The notes under the pieces: model-generated
What the model saw: the letters and a program-made list of their open reading frames with translations, nothing else
What the model was told of the DNA's origin: nothing
Databases searched by the model: none
In this document: positions 5,554 to 6,014 of the stretch, in pieces
How positions within the stretch are numbered: position 1 is the stretch's first letter
Layout: each line of letters begins with the position of its first letter
Made by a program: the position numbers and the translations under genes
NCBI GenBank assembly: GCA_007116205.1
Contig: SKIY01000021.1
Location: forward strand, 1 to 6,014
Direction: 5' to 3'
DNA length: 6,014 nt
Source: Candidatus Izemoplasma sp.
GTDB lineage: Bacteria > Bacillota_I > Bacilli_A > Izemoplasmatales > Izemoplasmataceae

Positions 5554-5566
5554 CACCATTCGTGTA
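5552..5566. repeat. Inverted repeat TACAC-N5-GTGTA between divergent promoters
   Basis: Perfect 5-base arms with a 5-base spacer. It covers the end of the leftward -10 and the -35 region of the rightward promoter, so a protein bound here could affect both. The arms are short, so it is a candidate operator only. Confidence 0.35.
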
Positions 5567-5571
5567 ATTTA

Positions 5572-5580
5572 TGATATACT
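5572..5580 (+). promoter_or_regulatory. Extended -10 promoter of mnmE
   Basis: TGATATACT is a TGn extension plus a -10 with 5 of 6 matches. The -35 candidate at 17-base spacing (TACACC, 5552-5557) is weak and overlaps the leftward -10. The predicted start near 5587 coincides with the start of the Shine-Dalgarno AGGTGAT, so the leader is only about 11 bases. Confidence 0.6.
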
Positions 5581-5597
5581 AAATTCAGGTGATAATT

Positions 5598-6014
5598 ATG
5601 AAAAATGATACTATAGCAGCGATATCAACAACGCTAGGACAAAGTGCAATAAGCATCGTAAGGATGAGCGGAGACGAAGTATTTGATGTTATTAAAAAAA
5701 TCTTTAAAGGTCCAAACTTATCTTGCGTTAACAGCCATACCATTCATTACGGTAAAATTTACGACAAAAATAAACTCATTGACGAAGTTTTAGTGAGTGT
5801 TTTTCGAGCACCAAAAACATTTACACGTGAGGATATGATTGAGATAAATTGTCACGGTGGTGTTTTTGTTGCACAAAAAATATTAAAACTGTTACTGACT
5901 TACGGCGCACGCTTAGCTGAAAAAGGTGAATTTACTGAACGCGCATACTTAAACGGCCGCATAGATCTCACACAAGCAGAAAGTATTTTAGATATTATTG
6001 AAGCACGCACAAAC
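5598..6014 (+). CDS. mnmE: tRNA modification GTPase MnmE (5' part only)
   Basis: MnmE (TrmE) works with MnmG to place a (carboxymethyl)aminomethyl group on the wobble uridine (U34) of certain tRNAs, using a folate-derived one-carbon unit and GTP. Only the first 139 codons are present; the frame is open at the right edge. The fragment is the N-terminal folate-binding domain: MKNDTIAAISTTLGQSAISI matches the family start (DTIAAIST.LG..AI.IVR.SG). Residues 84-88 read NCHGG, and GEFTERAYLNGRIDLTQAES (110-129) is near-invariant in MnmE. The helical and GTPase domains and the C-terminal Cys lie beyond the window. AGGTGAT (5587-5593) lies 4 bases before the ATG. It is divergent from the 164-aa gene/dnaX operon with overlapping promoters. 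Confidence 0.97.
   Translation, partial: MKNDTIAAISTTLGQSAISIVRMSGDEVFDVIKKIFKGPNLSCVNSHTIHYGKIYDKNKLIDEVLVSVFRAPKTFTREDMIEINCHGGVFVAQKILKLLLTYGARLAEKGEFTERAYLNGRIDLTQAESILDIIEARTN

Noticed and set aside
5531..5597. SRP (4.5S) RNA or tRNA gene beside dnaX, as in Bacillus
   Set aside because: The gap is only 67 bases and is filled by promoters and ribosome binding sites; no RNA fold of that type is present.

Overview
The window is chromosomal DNA from a low-GC bacterium, most likely a Bacillota/Mollicutes-related lineage such as the Erysipelotrichia; the taxon is an inference from protein style and base composition, not proven. The genetic code looks standard. Trp is written TGG in dnaX and in the small membrane gene, and dnaX ends in a TGA that must act as a stop. 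This argues against a TGA=Trp mycoplasma. A recurrent Shine-Dalgarno sequence, AGGTGAT, lies 3-4 bases before several starts. It shows that three starts should be trimmed from the longest reading frames: dnaX, ybaB and the 97-residue protein.

Layout, left to right. Positions 1-1686, minus strand: the start of a sugar-type (CUT1) ABC importer operon, with promoter, leader hairpin, MalK/UgpC-type ATPase and then the first 147 codons of a MalF/UgpA-type permease that runs off the left edge. A LacI-family/CcpA-like operator candidate sits on the promoter. Positions 1726-2088, minus strand: a small membrane protein gene with its own extended -10 promoter and a good intrinsic terminator that separates it from the ABC operon. 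Positions 2174-5553, minus strand: a tight operon of an unrecognised two-TM protein, dnaX (clamp-loader tau subunit), ybaB/ebfC (nucleoid protein) and recR (recombinational repair). Positions 5572-6014, plus strand: the divergent start of mnmE (tRNA wobble-uridine modification GTPase), cut by the right edge after 139 codons.

The dnaX-ybaB-recR block is the conserved replication/repair cluster of Bacillota. The unusual parts are what flanks it: an uncharacterised membrane protein leading the operon, divergent promoters with mnmE that overlap so closely that they probably exclude each other, and a second small membrane protein where Bacillus has yaaL-bofA. No mobile element, CRISPR array, tRNA or rRNA is visible. 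No intergenic stretch exceeds 150 bases. Most of the window is ordinary housekeeping DNA, and I see no clear new multi-gene system. The more notable points are regulatory or concern the two unknown membrane proteins.
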